Shown: one piece after another, positions 40,915-49,816 of the stretch | Numbering within the stretch: the stretch's first letter is position 1 | How the letters are laid out: each line of letters starts with the position of its first letter | NCBI RefSeq assembly: GCF_003318295.1 | Contig: NZ_QOCW01000001.1 | Coordinates: 423,367-487,366, forward strand | Direction of reading: 5' to 3' | Length of the DNA stretch: 64,000 nt | Origin: Bacillus taeanensis | Lineage (GTDB): Bacteria; Bacillota; Bacilli; Bacillales; UBA6769 | Translations under genes and position numbers: made by a program | Notes under the pieces: generated by a model | What the model was told of the DNA's origin: nothing | Database searches by the model: none | What the model saw: only the letters and a program-made list of their open reading frames with translations

Positions 40915-41335
40915 GTATGATATTGATGCTTTGAATGTAAGTATTTTTCATGATCATAAACCTGTTTTTATTAGACATATTATGCTCAGTACTTCTTATG
41001 AAAAATGGGAGAAAAAACGAAGTGCAATTGGTACTGAAGTGCTAAAATGGATTGGAGAACAAACAGCATTAGAAGAAAAGATTAGCAGCAGTATTACTGA
41101 GATTAGAAGAATTATGGATTTTTACCGCTTCACGATGAATAAAGGCGAACAAGAAGTTGGTCATATTTTATTAACCGGTGATCATCCGGAATATAAAGTA
41201 ATTGAAAACAAACTAAGAGATGCCTTTAATATTGCAATAACAATTTTCGAAGATAAATCACTTAAAACGATTGATGGATTTCGGCTGCCGCTTCATTTTT
41301 ATTCATCATTAGGGTTAGCAATTAAAGAGGTGTAG
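40907..41335 (+). CDS. PilM-like protein, C-terminal half only
   Basis: A 142-residue ORF matching the second half of type IV pilus PilM, an actin-like cytoplasmic protein of about 340 residues that couples PilN to the motor. Similar stretches are IDALNVSIFHDHKPVFIRHI (the second actin-like subdomain start), ITEIRRIMDFYRF, HILLTGDHPEYKVIENKLRDAF and a final YSSLGLAIKEV. The N-terminal subdomain with the first phosphate-binding motif and the PilN-binding groove has no counterpart; the DNA upstream is taken by the VanW-like gene. I read the start as ATG 40907, inside that gene's end. It may be a truncated functional unit or a relic. Confidence 0.7.
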   Translation: MIKYDIDALNVSIFHDHKPVFIRHIMLSTSYEKWEKKRSAIGTEVLKWIGEQTALEEKISSSITEIRRIMDFYRFTMNKGEQEVGHILLTGDHPEYKVIENKLRDAFNIAITIFEDKSLKTIDGFRLPLHFYSSLGLAIKEV

Positions 41336-41337
41336 CT

Positions 41338-41928
41338 ATGTACGTTGATATTAATCTTTTACCTTCTAAGAAAAAGCGGTTAATCAAGCCATCTTTATTA
41401 TATAGTTTATTACTACTTGTGTTTAGCTGTACGCTTTTTTGGCTTTATATTGACTATCAGCAAACGTCCCACAGTCTTGAGAAGATATTGAAAGATACAC
41501 AAGTTATTGAACTAAAAAATGAAGAACTTTTAGCTGAACTTGCAAATGAAACAGAAAGCGAGAAAGAGCTTTTACAAGAAAATATTCACTGGATCGAGTC
41601 GATAAAAATATCAACGTTTTTTTTATTAAATCATCTTGTATCATTGCTTCCTGAACGTGGTTTCTTTGTGGATTATCAATACAGTGATGATGGAAAAATT
41701 ACGATTGCAGTAATGTTTGACACAATACGTGAATCGTCACAATATCTTTATGAATTGACTGAATCTCTCTATATTAGCGACGCTAAGTTTCTCACTATAA
41801 CAGCACAGCCATTAAGTGAGCAAGATAGTACAAGTGATGGAGATAATATATTACCAAGATATCAAGCTAATTATGAACTTACGATAAACGAATCCGCATT
41901 ACGGGAAGTGAAGAAGCAAGAAAAATGA
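41338..41928 (+). CDS. PilN-like type IV pilus inner-membrane protein
   Basis: A 196-residue bitopic protein. It starts YVDINLLPSKKKRLIKPS, the INLLP motif by which PilN docks into PilM. A membrane segment (about 19-40), a short coiled coil (about 45-80) and a ferredoxin-like extracellular domain follow. Start ATG 41338 follows AGAGGTG, 2 bp after the PilM-like stop. Its end overlaps pilO by 4 bp. Confidence 0.82.
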   Translation: MYVDINLLPSKKKRLIKPSLLYSLLLLVFSCTLFWLYIDYQQTSHSLEKILKDTQVIELKNEELLAELANETESEKELLQENIHWIESIKISTFFLLNHLVSLLPERGFFVDYQYSDDGKITIAVMFDTIRESSQYLYELTESLYISDAKFLTITAQPLSEQDSTSDGDNILPRYQANYELTINESALREVKKQEK

Positions 41929-42605
41929 AAAGGCTTATAGAAATGGCACCTCATTATCTCCTTATCATTATTATTTTCTTCATGCTGCTCATTTTAGGAA
42001 GTGGGTATGCTGCATTTTTACTTCCGGCAAAACAAGAGCTGGAAAAAGCAGAGAAAAATTTTCAACATGCATCATCCCAGTTAGCTTTATTAGAAGCGCA
42101 GCAATTAGAACAAAATGCGTTTAACTATGAAAGCGCGATACAGCTCCAAAAAGAAGTTCCAGTTCAACCGCTTGTTGATCAATTTATTTTACAGCTGGAA
42201 AAAGCGGAGGTTATTTCAGACAGTCTGATTCGATCAATGATTTTTAGTGAAGGAGACGCATTATTAGAAGATGAAGAAAACCAAGTAATTCCAGAAGACG
42301 TTAAACGAATCACAGTTCAGTTAAATATGGCATCTAAAGGATATAGTAACCTTATGCGTTTTCTTGAAGAGATTGAATCATTAGAAAGAATTACTAAAAT
42401 TGATTCATTAAATTTTTCAGGAAATAGAGAAATCCTTTCCATTGATGAAGAAGTAGATCAAATTAATTATTCTGTACAAGTATCGACATTTTACATACCA
42501 GGTTTAGAAGAATTACTAAATGATTTACCTTCAGTTGAATACCCTGCACCCGCAGATAAAAATAATCCTCTTTATCATGGCGGTAGTCGAGATGACCCTT
42601 CTTAA
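41925..42605 (+). CDS. PilO-like type IV pilus inner-membrane protein
   Basis: A 226-residue bitopic protein with a short N-terminus, one membrane segment (about 9-34), a coiled coil (about 40-75, LPAKQELEKAEKNFQHASSQ) and a ferredoxin-like extracellular domain with ITVQLNMASKGYSNLMRFLE, typical of PilO. It should pair with PilN across the membrane. The overlapping start (ATGA) ties it to pilN. A terminator at 42636 ends the unit. Confidence 0.8.
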   Translation: MKRLIEMAPHYLLIIIIFFMLLILGSGYAAFLLPAKQELEKAEKNFQHASSQLALLEAQQLEQNAFNYESAIQLQKEVPVQPLVDQFILQLEKAEVISDSLIRSMIFSEGDALLEDEENQVIPEDVKRITVQLNMASKGYSNLMRFLEEIESLERITKIDSLNFSGNREILSIDEEVDQINYSVQVSTFYIPGLEELLNDLPSVEYPAPADKNNPLYHGGSRDDPS

Positions 42606-42635
42606 GAAAAAGTTAGAAATATGACGAAATCTTTT

Positions 42636-42671
42636 TGAACAAGATGACAAAACTCTTGTTCATTTTTTTTT
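42636..42671 (+). terminator. Terminator after the pilO-like gene
   Basis: TGAACAAG and CTTGTTCA form an 8-bp stem, followed by TTTTTTTT. Confidence 0.88.
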
Positions 42672-42770
42672 ATCGTATGATATAGTACGGCTAACGTTAT
42701 ATGTATGCAGTTCTAATAAACCTTTCATGTGCATAAAATGACATGTACAAGCAGTAGGAGAGGAGCTGGC

Positions 42771-43832
42771 ATGATGAAAAAAGATGACCGGCAAATTTCG
42801 ATTCGGATTAATGGAAAAGAAACGAAGCTGGAGGAACAGGATCCCGCAAGAGAAACAGCTGCAGCAGAAGATAATGAAGATGAATTTCAATGGGTGTTAC
42901 CGGATCAAGGAAACATTAGTAAAAAAGTAATTGATTTTCAAAAGCATTTTGAAGATCGTCAACATGGACAACCTATTATGAATGAAGAGGAAGAGCGACA
43001 AGGAGAACCAATTTTTGCAGGGCAGCGTAAAAGAAAGCGATCTGGTCCTTTTAGTCAAAAAAAAATGTCATTCACTACATTCCCGAAAAAGGTTATTTAC
43101 GCTATCCTTGCTGCTATTATTATTGGACTTATTTTTGGTTTACTAATGTTAATGCTTTTTACACAAAAAAACATTTTTTCTGAAAGTATGCAGAAAAGCG
43201 AACAAAGTGAAAGCTTACCAACTGCGGCTATGAAAGCTGGACCTCTACAGCTTGACTTAATTGTTTATGTTGTGCAGGGAGGTGCTTATTCAACACAAGA
43301 TAAAGGGATAGAAGCTATGAATAATGTAAAAGAAAATGGTTATGCAGCAGTACTCGATACAAATGAAGATCCAATGTCCATGTTGATTGGAGTAACCTTA
43401 TCTAACGAAGCAGCAGGTTTATTAAGTGACATGTATAAACAGAATGGACAAGATACTTATAAATATAAAAAAGAAGTAAAACTATCTAATCAAGAACAGT
43501 TTATAGAAGAACAGGAAGTGGTATTAGCATCAGGAAAACAGGTGTATGAAAAGCTGCTTAATATCACTGCATATCAACTAACGGAAGCTAATCCATTAAA
43601 TAAGGAAGAGTGGCAGGAAGTAAAGAATCAATTTCAAGAATGGGAACAGCAGCTAAAAGGCGTCTCATTTGAGGATAGTCATGCAAAACAGGTAGAACAA
43701 TTTAAAACAACCTTAAAAGAAGCCGTTGTTTCCTTTCATGTTTACACAACTAGTAACAAGAAAGAGGAATTATGGAAAACAGAGCAGTTATTGCTAGATA
43801 CTTTTATCGCATATAAAAATTTATTGCAATAA
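42771..43832 (+). CDS. spoIIB: Stage II sporulation protein SpoIIB (SPOR-domain protein)
   Basis: A 353-residue bitopic protein. A charged cytoplasmic part opens with MMKKDDRQISIRINGKE and is acidic to about residue 85. A basic patch precedes one membrane segment (about 112-135, VIYAILAAIIIGLIFGLLML). An extracellular SPOR-like domain follows (LIVYVVQGGAYSTQDKGIEA). SpoIIB helps septal peptidoglycan remodelling at engulfment. The starts ATG 42771 and ATG 42774 both follow AGGAGAGGAG; the longer frame from 42729 lacks a site. It lies before maf as in B. subtilis, where comC precedes it. Confidence 0.88.
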   Translation: MMKKDDRQISIRINGKETKLEEQDPARETAAAEDNEDEFQWVLPDQGNISKKVIDFQKHFEDRQHGQPIMNEEEERQGEPIFAGQRKRKRSGPFSQKKMSFTTFPKKVIYAILAAIIIGLIFGLLMLMLFTQKNIFSESMQKSEQSESLPTAAMKAGPLQLDLIVYVVQGGAYSTQDKGIEAMNNVKENGYAAVLDTNEDPMSMLIGVTLSNEAAGLLSDMYKQNGQDTYKYKKEVKLSNQEQFIEEQEVVLASGKQVYEKLLNITAYQLTEANPLNKEEWQEVKNQFQEWEQQLKGVSFEDSHAKQVEQFKTTLKEAVVSFHVYTTSNKKEELWKTEQLLLDTFIAYKNLLQ

Positions 43833-43838
43833 TAAGGT

Positions 43839-43876
43839 AAGGCGTTTTTTCTTTAATAGAAAAGCGTCTTTTTTAC
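43839..43876 (+). terminator. Terminator after spoIIB
   Basis: An imperfect stem, AAGGCGTTTTTTC with GAAAAGCGTCTT, then TTTTTAC. Confidence 0.75.
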
Positions 43877-44029
43877 AGTTTCATAACGTTAAATTTTCGA
43901 AAAGAATTTAACTATAAGAACACCGAAGCTTTTGGAAACGTTATTGGTTTTTCCTTCCTTAGACAAATTTAAAAAATATCGACATAAAATACATCATAAT
44001 AGCGAAAAATTTTAAATGGAGTGCTTATG

Positions 44030-44110
44030 ATGTGTGAAAAATGGACATTGTCTTCGTATAAAGGATTTGATATGCTTAAATTGAGCCCTTATACGACAGA
44101 CAGTAGATAA
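44030..44110 (+). CDS. Possible short peptide gene upstream of maf (26 aa)
   Basis: An ATG at 44030 (a second ATG lies at 44027) follows GGAGTG (44018-44023) with ideal spacing and opens a 26-codon frame, reading MCEKWTLSSYKGFDMLKLSP and ending at TAA 44108-44110. Maf starts 20 bp further on with its own site. The rest of the 300-bp spoIIB-maf gap shows only the terminator. A sigmaE-like promoter with weak match (AAATATC then CATAATA) might precede it. No known family is recognised; a leader peptide or a sporulation micropeptide are possibilities. Confidence 0.4.
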   Translation: MCEKWTLSSYKGFDMLKLSPYTTDSR

Positions 44111-44130
44111 AAATAGAAAAGGGTGATCGT

Positions 44131-44703
44131 ATGAACCGCCTCATACTTGCCTCTGGTTCACCTCGAAGAAAAGAACTTCTGCAAAATGTCTTTATCCCAT
44201 TTGAAGTCTCGGTTAGTCATATTGAAGAGCATATTTCTGATCTTTTGCCCCCTTCTCAAATAGTTGAACAACTTGCACATCAAAAAGCAAATGCTGTTTA
44301 TGAGCAGCATCGCGATTGCGTTGTCTTAGGCGCAGACACTGTGGTTACTTTAGATGAAAACATTTTAGGGAAACCCAAAAATAAAGAAGATGTACGTCAA
44401 ATGCTTCTGATGCTTTCAGGAAGGAAGCATCTGGTTTATACTGGGGTGGCAATTATTAGCAGAGAAAAGACCTGCCTGTTTCATGGGAAAACGGAAGTCA
44501 CATTTTACGATTTAACAGACGAAGAAATTCATGCCTACATTTCAAGCGGTGAACCGTATGACAAAGCAGGAGGATACGGTATTCAAGGATTGGGCGCAGT
44601 ATTGGTACAAGAAATTCATGGGGATTATTTTAATGTTGTTGGACTGCCTCTGGCACGAACAGTAAGAGAATTAAAGAAGTTTGGTATTACTTTAAGCACC
44701 TAG
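44131..44703 (+). CDS. maf: Nucleotide pyrophosphatase/septum inhibitor Maf
   Basis: A 190-residue Maf-fold enzyme. The signature SGSPRRKELL (residues 8-17) and the catalytic stretch VVLGADTVVTLDENILGKP are intact, with the C-terminal DKAGGYGIQGLGA. The family hydrolyses dTTP, UTP and modified pyrimidine triphosphates, and overexpression blocks septation in B. subtilis. ATG 44131 follows AAGGGTGAT. Confidence 0.95.
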   Translation: MNRLILASGSPRRKELLQNVFIPFEVSVSHIEEHISDLLPPSQIVEQLAHQKANAVYEQHRDCVVLGADTVVTLDENILGKPKNKEDVRQMLLMLSGRKHLVYTGVAIISREKTCLFHGKTEVTFYDLTDEEIHAYISSGEPYDKAGGYGIQGLGAVLVQEIHGDYFNVVGLPLARTVRELKKFGITLST

Positions 44704-44737
44704 TCAGTCATGTAAAATGTACTAGGAGGAGTAAAGG

Positions 44738-45427
44738 TTGAAAGAGAAACAAGCATGCATGATGAATCTTCCAAAGCAGGAACGTCCGCGTGAACGACTG
44801 CTGTATGAAGGAGTAGAAGCTCTATCTAATCAAGAATTGCTGGCAATCCTTTTACGTACTGGAACCGTTAATGATTCTGTTATTCAACTTTCTCAGCGGC
44901 TGATGCAGAGTTTTGACGGGCTAAGAATGCTTCAGCACGCAACAGTTGAGGAATTAATTGCTGTTAAAGGAATAGGGCTTGCCAAAGCAGTTCAGATTTT
45001 AGCTGCATTTGAACTTGGCCGCCGCATTCATCGCCAGCACAGCGGTGAAAAGTATACTATTCGGACACCTGAAGACGGAGCAAATTATGTGATGGAAGAA
45101 CTGCGCTTTTTAACTCAGGAACACTTTGTTTGTATATATTTAAATATGAAAAATCAAGTCATTCACCGTCAAACGGTCTTTATTGGAAGTTTAAATGCAT
45201 CAATTGTTCATCCGAGGGAAGTGTTTAAAGAAGGATTAAAACGTTCTGCTGCTTCAATTATTTGTTTTCATAATCACCCAAGCGGAGATCCTGCTCCTAG
45301 TCATGAAGACATTGAAGTGACAAAGCGTCTCGTAGAGTGCGGCCAGTTGTTAGGAATGGAAGTACTTGATCATATTATCATTGGTGATAAAAGATATATT
45401 AGCTTAAAAGAAAAAGGATATGTTTAA
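44738..45427 (+). CDS. radC: RadC/YsxA JAB-domain protein
   Basis: A 229-residue protein: an N-terminal helix-hairpin-helix region (about 20-90, LSNQELLAILLRTGT, VKGIGLAKAVQI) and a C-terminal JAB1/MPN-like metal-site domain with FHNHPSGDPAPSHEDIEVT. Despite its name, a role in DNA repair is not established; the MPN fold suggests a metal hydrolase. The TTG at 44738 follows AGGAGGAG with proper spacing. Confidence 0.94.
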   Translation: MKEKQACMMNLPKQERPRERLLYEGVEALSNQELLAILLRTGTVNDSVIQLSQRLMQSFDGLRMLQHATVEELIAVKGIGLAKAVQILAAFELGRRIHRQHSGEKYTIRTPEDGANYVMEELRFLTQEHFVCIYLNMKNQVIHRQTVFIGSLNASIVHPREVFKEGLKRSAASIICFHNHPSGDPAPSHEDIEVTKRLVECGQLLGMEVLDHIIIGDKRYISLKEKGYV

Positions 45428-45508
45428 TACTATTTTTTTCGATTTGTTTAGAGTATAATTTAAACTATTGATTGATATATAGAAAATGCAATAAATGGTA
45501 CTTTATTC

Positions 45509-45552
45509 AAATCGTTTCGCTCATTTTTATAGAGGAAACGGTTTGTTTCTTA
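45509..45552 (+). terminator. Hairpin between radC and mreB
   Basis: CAAATCGTTTC and GAAACGGTTTG form an 11-bp stem with one wobble pair, followed by TTTCTT. It probably ends the maf-radC transcript. The remaining radC-mreB gap is AT-rich and featureless. Confidence 0.65.
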
Positions 45553-45628
45553 ATGTTTACCGTCTATTTTACGTGAATATACTTTTTATTTATTGGATGT
45601 TTTTTAACTATGAAGGGAGTTTACATAT

Positions 45629-46663
45629 ATGTTTGGTGGCTTTTCAAAAGATCTAGGTATTGATTTAGGAACAGCAAATACCCTTGTTTATGTAAAAGGA
45701 AAAGGTGTAGTTGTTCGTGAACCTTCTGTTGTTGCTCGCAGAACGGATACAGGGGCAATTGAAGCGGTTGGTAATGATGCAAAAAACATGATTGGACGAA
45801 CACCAGGAAATATTGTGGCAACACGACCGATGAAAGATGGTGTCATTGCTGATTTTGAAACAACAGCAACAATGATGAAATATTTTATTCAAAAGGCCCA
45901 AAAAAATCGTTCAATATTTGCAGGGAAACCAAATGTAATGGTTTGTGTGCCAAGTGGGATTACTGCAGTAGAAAAAAGAGCGGTGGAAGACGCAACAAAA
46001 CAAGCTGGCGCAAAAGAAGCGATTCCAATTGAGGAGCCATTTGCAGCCGCTATCGGGGCAGATTTACCAGTATGGGAGCCAACAGGAAGTATGGTTGTTG
46101 ATATTGGGGGCGGTACAACAGAAGTAGCGATTATTTCATTAGGGGGAATCGTTACAAGTCAATCGATTCGTGTTGCGGGAGATGAAATGGATGATGCAAT
46201 TATTCAATATGTAAAAAAGAGTTATAATTTAATGATTGGAGAACGGACGGCTGAAGCATTAAAAATAGAAATAGGTTCTGCCGGCTCTACTGAAGGCATT
46301 GAAGATATGGAAATTCGCGGTCGTGATCTATTGACAGGTTTACCAAAGACACTTACAGTTACACCAAAAGAAATCGCGTCTGCATTAAGTGATACTGTCG
46401 AAAGTATTGTTGAAGCAGTAAAAGTAACATTGGAAAAAACCCCACCGGAATTAGCAGCTGATATTATGGACCGCGGCATTGTGCTTACAGGGGGAGGCGC
46501 TCTTCTTCGCAACCTTGATTATGTGATAAGTGAAGAAACACAAATGCCGGTTATTGTAGCTGAAAATCCATTAGAATGTGTAGCGATTGGGACAGGGCGA
46601 GCACTTGAAAATCTACATTTATTCCGCTCAAGACCAAGTTTTACATCTAGAAAATTGCGATAA
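45629..46663 (+). CDS. mreB: Rod-shape determining protein MreB
   Basis: A 344-residue bacterial actin that steers peptidoglycan synthesis along the side wall. Phosphate loops: [13 protein letters not shown] (residues 9-21) and [12 protein letters not shown]; adenosine motif [15 protein letters not shown] near the end. Membrane association is expected. ATG 45629 follows GAAGGGAG. It is followed by mreC after 15 bp, and mreBCD-minCD order is the standard one. Confidence 0.97.
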   Translation: MFGGFSKDLGIDLGTANTLVYVKGKGVVVREPSVVARRTDTGAIEAVGNDAKNMIGRTPGNIVATRPMKDGVIADFETTATMMKYFIQKAQKNRSIFAGKPNVMVCVPSGITAVEKRAVEDATKQAGAKEAIPIEEPFAAAIGADLPVWEPTGSMVVDIGGGTTEVAIISLGGIVTSQSIRVAGDEMDDAIIQYVKKSYNLMIGERTAEALKIEIGSAGSTEGIEDMEIRGRDLLTGLPKTLTVTPKEIASALSDTVESIVEAVKVTLEKTPPELAADIMDRGIVLTGGGALLRNLDYVISEETQMPVIVAENPLECVAIGTGRALENLHLFRSRPSFTSRKLR

Positions 46664-46678
46664 TAAGAAGGTGTTAGG

Positions 46679-47548
46679 ATGCCTCGTTTTTTTTCAAATA
46701 AACGTTTAATTGTACTGCTTGTTAGTATTATTATTTTAGTAGCAATGATAGGATTTTCAATGAAAGAACGAAAATCACTAAGTACCCCTGAGCAATTTTT
46801 GAAAGATTCCGTAGGATGGGTGCAGTCTATTTTTTATAAACCCGCTCAAGCTGCAGCGGGTTTCTTTGAAAATATCCAAGAAATGAAAAACTTATATGAG
46901 CAAAATCAAGTATTGAAAGCCCGTCTTGATGAGTATGCAAAACTTGCTTATGATGTAAAGGAATTAAAAGAGGATAATGAAAGTCTTAAGGCTTTAATTG
47001 ATAAAAAGGAAAGTTTGCAGGACTATAATGTTTTTCCAGCCAGTATTATTGCAAGGTCTCCAGATCGATGGAATAAATTAATTACAATTGATAAAGGTCA
47101 AAAGGATGGTATTGACCAGAATATGGCTGTTATTACACCTGAAGGACTGATTGGGAAAGTGCTCCATGCGCAGGAATTTTCAAGTACAGTTCAGCTTATA
47201 AGCGCTCTTGATCGTACAAATCGAATTTCTGCAGTAGTGGAAGATAATGAGGAAATATTTGGGATTATTGAAGGGTTTAATAGTGAGAAACAGATGTTAA
47301 TCTTTAATGCAACGGCCGATATTGAAATTAAGGAAGGCGCTGCTATTGTGACTTCAGGGCTAGGAGGCGTTTTTCCGAAGGGGTTAATCATTGGGGAAGT
47401 GGTAGAAGTGAAAAACGATGATTATGGGTTAACAAAATCTGCATATGTAAAACCAGCAGCGAATTTATATAATATTGATCATGTTATGGTTGTGGAAAGA
47501 AAATCACAAATTGTTACTGAAAATGATGAACTAGAAATGGGGGGTTAA
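46679..47548 (+). CDS. mreC: Rod-shape determining protein MreC
   Basis: A 289-residue bitopic protein: basic N-terminus, one membrane helix (about 9-26), a coiled coil (about 65-110), and the two-beta-barrel extracellular MreC domain (IIARSPDRWNKLITIDKG, VITPEGLIGKV). It links MreB to the wall synthesis enzymes. ATG 46679 lies behind AAGAAGGTG. The stop lies 3 bp before mreD. Confidence 0.95.
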   Translation: MPRFFSNKRLIVLLVSIIILVAMIGFSMKERKSLSTPEQFLKDSVGWVQSIFYKPAQAAAGFFENIQEMKNLYEQNQVLKARLDEYAKLAYDVKELKEDNESLKALIDKKESLQDYNVFPASIIARSPDRWNKLITIDKGQKDGIDQNMAVITPEGLIGKVLHAQEFSSTVQLISALDRTNRISAVVEDNEEIFGIIEGFNSEKQMLIFNATADIEIKEGAAIVTSGLGGVFPKGLIIGEVVEVKNDDYGLTKSAYVKPAANLYNIDHVMVVERKSQIVTENDELEMGG

Positions 47549-47551
47549 AAA

Positions 47552-48073
47552 TTGAAGCGATTTCTTCTTCCATTTCTCACCTTTCTCTTTTTTATTATAG
47601 AAGGAACAGTGATGCAAGTATTTGCACCTGAGAGTTTTGGGTTTGATACTGTGCTTATTCCGCGCTTTGTCATGATGATTATTATTTGTATATCGATTTA
47701 TTTAAGTCGTATGCAAGCCGTGTTCTATGGGCTTGTTTTTGGTTTTTTACATGATATTGTTTATACAGACTTAATTGGGATTTACTTGTTTTCTATGGCG
47801 TTTACCGCTTATGCAATCGGCATGATTACACGGTTTTTTTATCCAAATTTAATGACAAGTTTGTTATTAGCATTACTAGGTGCTGGAATTCTTGATACAA
47901 TGGTTTATGGGTTATATGCGATTATTAATATTGTTTCTCTATCATTTGAAAATTTTGCTTATGAAAGGCTCTTCCCAAGCCTTATATTAAATGGTTTAAT
48001 TTTTGTATTAATGTATTATCCGCTCCGAAAACTGCTTGTTGAAATAAGAACACTAAACGAGATAAATTCATAA
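47552..48073 (+). CDS. mreD: Rod-shape determining protein MreD
   Basis: A 173-residue polytopic membrane protein with about five or six helices and the family pattern LPFLTFLFFIIEGTV and FYGLVFGFLHDIVYTDLIG. It starts at TTG 47552 behind GGGGGG, which overlaps the end of mreC, so translation is likely coupled. Confidence 0.93.
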   Translation: MKRFLLPFLTFLFFIIEGTVMQVFAPESFGFDTVLIPRFVMMIIICISIYLSRMQAVFYGLVFGFLHDIVYTDLIGIYLFSMAFTAYAIGMITRFFYPNLMTSLLLALLGAGILDTMVYGLYAIINIVSLSFENFAYERLFPSLILNGLIFVLMYYPLRKLLVEIRTLNEINS

Positions 48074-48134
48074 CTTGAAAAAGGATTTGCTTACTGTTTT
48101 GTTGAATATTACTACGTTGAGGTGAATCATCAGA

Positions 48135-48812
48135 ATGAAACAAAAACAGCACTTTGTTTCAATAAAAGGAACAAAAGACGGTTTCAAATTAATTCTAGAT
48201 GACCGTTGTTCATACGATATATTACTGGAAGAGTTAGATGAAAAGCTTTCTGCAAGTACACGAAATGAAACAGAAGGACGTTTAATTTATGTGCAGTTAG
48301 ACGTAGGAAATCGATACTTGACACCTGATGAGGAACAAGAAATACGGGACCTCATACGTAGAAAAAAAAATCTTGTTGTAGAGCGTATTGATTGCAATGT
48401 TATCACAAAAGAAGAAGCGGATGAGATGCGGCGCAGCAATCAAATTGTATCCGTTGCAAAAATTATTCGTTCAGGACAAGTATTAGAGGTCCATGGAGAT
48501 TTACTTTTAATTGGTGATATAAACCCTGGTGGAAAAGTAATCGCATCAGGAAATATTTATGTGATGGGTGTTATAAGAGGAATTGCTCATGCCGGGGCTA
48601 ATGGAGATACAGCAGCCGTTATTGCCGCATCGGTAATGAAGCCTTCTCAACTTCGGATTGCAAGCATTGTGAGCAGGGCTCCTGATCAGTCATCTCACAA
48701 AGAAAAAGGAAATGAGATGGAATGTGCTTACATAGAAAAAGACGAGCAGCATATTACAATTGATCGAATTCAAATATTACCGAATTTAAGACCTAATCTG
48801 TCGAGAGTATAG
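48135..48812 (+). CDS. minC: Septum site-determining protein MinC
   Basis: A 225-residue inhibitor of FtsZ assembly. The N-terminal domain (1-100) begins FVSIKGTKDGFKLILDD. The C-terminal right-handed beta-helix (about 108-205) shows LEVHGDLLLIGDINPGGKVI and GNIYVMGVIRGIAHAG, the surface that binds MinD and FtsZ. ATG 48135 follows TTGAGGTGA. minD starts 18 bp downstream. Confidence 0.95.
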   Translation: MKQKQHFVSIKGTKDGFKLILDDRCSYDILLEELDEKLSASTRNETEGRLIYVQLDVGNRYLTPDEEQEIRDLIRRKKNLVVERIDCNVITKEEADEMRRSNQIVSVAKIIRSGQVLEVHGDLLLIGDINPGGKVIASGNIYVMGVIRGIAHAGANGDTAAVIAASVMKPSQLRIASIVSRAPDQSSHKEKGNEMECAYIEKDEQHITIDRIQILPNLRPNLSRV

Positions 48813-48830
48813 GAGAAAGGAGAATGTCGC

Positions 48831-49625
48831 GTGGGAGATGCTATTGTTGTGACTTCTGGTAAAGGGGGCGTTGGAAAAACAACAACAACTGCAAATATCG
48901 GGACATCGCTTGCATTATCGGGTCATAAAGTATGTTTAATCGATACTGATATTGGCTTGCGTAATTTAGATGTTATAATGGGGCTTGAAAATCGAATTAT
49001 TTATGATTTAGTCGATGTGGCAGAAGGAAGGTGCCGCCTTCACCAAGCTCTTATTAAAGATAAGCGTTTTGAATGTTTGTATTTGCTTCCGGCAGCACAA
49101 ACAAAAGATAAATCTGCTGTTCAGCCTGAACAAATGAAGAGAATTGTAAAAGAACTAAAACAGGAATATGATTTTATTATTATTGACTGTCCCGCTGGAA
49201 TTGAACAAGGTTTTAAAAATGCCATAGCTGGAGCGGATAAATCGATTGTTGTTACAACTCCTGAAACGTCTGCAGTCCGTGATGCAGATCGCATTATTGG
49301 TTTATTGGAACAAGAAGATATTGAATCACCTCGTCTAGTTATTAACCGAATCCGCAGTCATATGATGAAAAATGGCGACATGCTTGATATCGATGAAATT
49401 GTTTCGATCTTAGCAATTGAATTGTTAGGTATTGTTGTAGATGATGAAAATGTTATTACAGCATCTAACAGAGGAGAGCCGATTGCATTAGATCCGAGCA
49501 GTCAAGCTTCTATAGCTTATCGTAATATTGCAAGACGTATTTTAGGTGAATCTGTTCCCCTTCTTTCGCTTCAAGAGGAAAAAGGCCTTTTTAAAAAGGT
49601 GAAAAAGTTTTTAGGTATTCGCTAA
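48831..49625 (+). CDS. minD: Septum site-determining ATPase MinD
   Basis: A 264-residue deviant Walker ATPase that positions MinC at membranes. The deviant P-loop is GKGGVGKT (10-17) with the signature lysine K11. Switch regions IDTDIGLRNLD and IIDCPAGIEQG follow. The C-terminal amphipathic membrane-targeting helix is FKKVKKFLGIR. Start GTG 48831 behind GAGAAAGGAG. Confidence 0.97.
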   Translation: MGDAIVVTSGKGGVGKTTTTANIGTSLALSGHKVCLIDTDIGLRNLDVIMGLENRIIYDLVDVAEGRCRLHQALIKDKRFECLYLLPAAQTKDKSAVQPEQMKRIVKELKQEYDFIIIDCPAGIEQGFKNAIAGADKSIVVTTPETSAVRDADRIIGLLEQEDIESPRLVINRIRSHMMKNGDMLDIDEIVSILAIELLGIVVDDENVITASNRGEPIALDPSSQASIAYRNIARRILGESVPLLSLQEEKGLFKKVKKFLGIR

Positions 49626-49643
49626 TACTATATGGTTTACATT

Positions 49644-49703
49644 CTTCACTCGACTTATTCGCATGATTTTAATGTGCCAAATTGATATCGAGTGAAGTTT
49701 TTT
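49644..49703 (+). terminator. Terminator after minD
   Basis: CTTCACTCGA (49644-49653) and TCGAGTGAAG (49688-49697) pair perfectly over a 34-nt loop and are followed by TTTTTTG. Confidence 0.75.
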
Positions 49704-49816
49704 GTGTTTGTGTTGTTAAATAATAATAGTAGTCTTATTTCCTTCGTTTGCTCTTAGTCATAACCTTTCCGGACAAGTCATAAAATGTATCAAAACAGGG
49801 TGAGAGGAAGGGTATG

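Noticed and set aside
43880..44026. Possible regulatory RNA in the spoIIB-maf gap
   Set aside because: Apart from the terminator before it, I see no stable hairpin or known motif here.
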